From a virus, in the IMG/VR virus record IMGVR_UViG_3300031143_000035, positions 1-23,144 of that record: a DNA stretch of 23,144 bases; one strand, 5' to 3'. Below, in pieces: positions 22,562-23,144 of the stretch. Both the position numbers and the translations under genes were made by a program. Numbering within the stretch: the stretch's first letter is position 1; each line of letters starts with the position of its first letter. The notes under the pieces are model-generated. The model had not been told where the DNA came from and did no database searches. It saw only the letters and a list, made by a program, of their open reading frames with translations.

Positions 22562-22969
22562 ATGAATGATAAAATAGATAAAGCATTAGGTGTTATTGAG
22601 GTAGAATCAGAAACCGTTGGTGAGATTATTAATATGGGAAAAGAAATTGTTGTACCTCATGTAACTCCCGATATAGACATAGAGGCAGATTATGAATATC
22701 AAAGAAAACAATTTTACAATTTGGTTGAAAAAGGTTCAGTTGCAATTGATGGAATATTACATATTGCAAAGGAAGGCGAACATCCAAGAGGATATGAGGT
22801 TGCTGGAAATCTTATCAAACAAGTCGCAGAAGTTACCGAAAAACTAGGTGATCTTCAAGAGAAGATGAAGAGACTTAAAGATGTTCCTAACAACGCACCT
22901 AAAAATGTAACTAACGCATTATTTGTAGGAAGTACTGCTGAACTACAAAAGATGCTGAAAGGCAAGTAA
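22562..22969 (+). CDS. 16: T4 gp16-like small terminase subunit
   Basis: A 135-aa helical protein recognised as the gp16 (small terminase, DNA-packaging) family from YEYQRKQFYNLVEKGSVAID and GYEVAGNLIKQVAEVTEKLG, with the usual long central helices and Lys-rich C-terminus. It recognises DNA and stimulates the large terminase gp17. T4's version is 164 aa; the shorter length is normal for marine relatives. The start follows the synthase stop by one base and has no clear ribosome site, so coupling is likely. The stop overlaps the next ATG (TAATG). Confidence 0.85.
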   Translation: MNDKIDKALGVIEVESETVGEIINMGKEIVVPHVTPDIDIEADYEYQRKQFYNLVEKGSVAIDGILHIAKEGEHPRGYEVAGNLIKQVAEVTEKLGDLQEKMKRLKDVPNNAPKNVTNALFVGSTAELQKMLKGK

Positions 22970-23144
22970 TGTACGAATATAGATGTGTAATACTACGGGT
23001 AATTGATGGCGACACTTCTGATGTAGATATTGATATGGGATTCGGTGTGTGGCTTCGTAAACAACGTATTCGTTTTTATGGTATCGATACTCCTGAGAGT
23101 CGTACAAGAGACTTAGAAGAAAAAAAATATGGTCTTATGGCGAA
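22969..23144 (+). CDS. SNase-like thermonuclease, 3' end cut by the window
   Basis: 58 complete codons are visible. The start is the ATG of a TAATG overlap with gp16. The pattern VIDGDTSDVDID (11-22), RIRFYGIDTPES (33-44) is the staphylococcal-nuclease signature, with likely metal ligands in the DVDID stretch and D40, and with R35 and E43 as catalytic residues. Such genes are common in marine T4-like phages and may degrade or repair DNA. The Ser in GDTSDVD is unusual, as Val is more common there. In T4 the large terminase gene follows gp16, so this is another gene inserted into the packaging module unless gp17 follows just beyond. Confidence 0.85.
   Translation, partial: MYEYRCVILRVIDGDTSDVDIDMGFGVWLRKQRIRFYGIDTPESRTRDLEEKKYGLMA

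Noticed and set aside
1-23144. tRNA genes, strong rho-independent terminators, integrase or transposase genes
   Set aside because: None could be seen by eye; intergenic space is minimal and no hairpin plus T-run stood out.

Overview
The window is a piece of an AT-rich, T4-like (myovirus) phage genome, probably marine. The evidence is a run of recognisable T4-type neck and packaging proteins in canonical order (gp13, gp14, gp15, gp16) at 18237-22969. This run is preceded by a long repetitive fibre gene of the kind common in marine T4-like cyanophages and pelagiphages, and T4-type late promoters (TATAAATA) sit just upstream of several structural genes. No photosynthesis genes, tRNAs, integrase or transposase are visible. 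The host cannot be fixed from this window; a SAR11-like or cyanobacterial marine host is a guess.

Layout. (1) 1-4175: a 5'-truncated giant fibre/adhesin gene built from 31-residue repeats, a second virion-like protein made of three internal modules, and a small conserved-looking protein with its own late promoter. (2) 4181-15451: a gap-free rightward operon of 14 small genes starting at a near-perfect sigma70 promoter. It encodes a NodU-type carbamoyltransferase, two SGNH-like proteins, two radical SAM proteins with extra cysteine clusters, two DxD glycosyltransferases, a methyltransferase and a 52-codon internally deleted copy of it, two 2OG/Fe(II) oxygenases, an unrecognised 453-aa protein, a 60-aa protein and an asparagine-synthase-like ATP-pyrophosphatase. 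(3) 15488-15793: a 101-aa protein behind a late promoter. (4) 15786-17730, minus strand: an N-lobe-less aminoglycoside-phosphotransferase-like kinase and two tandem sulfotransferase-like proteins. (5) 17747-18220: a GNAT acetyltransferase. (6) 18237-23144: the late neck/packaging operon gp13 - AspH-like oxygenase - gp14 - gp15 - asparagine-synthase-like protein - gp16 - SNase-like nuclease (cut by the window end). Two tailoring enzymes are thus inserted between core virion genes.

The 14-kb block between the fibres and gp13 is the striking part. Carbamoyl, glycosyl, methyl, sulfo, acetyl, amido, hydroxyl and radical-SAM chemistry stand side by side, which looks like a tailoring pathway for a glycan, peptide, fibre protein or nucleotide. 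Three activities occur twice in the order SGNH...radical SAM...glycosyltransferase, and one methyltransferase copy has collapsed to its two ends, so the block seems to have grown by duplication or import of half-cassettes. Its first gene has a host-type promoter rather than a phage late promoter, suggesting it can be expressed earlier than the flanking structural genes. The substrate cannot be read from the sequence.
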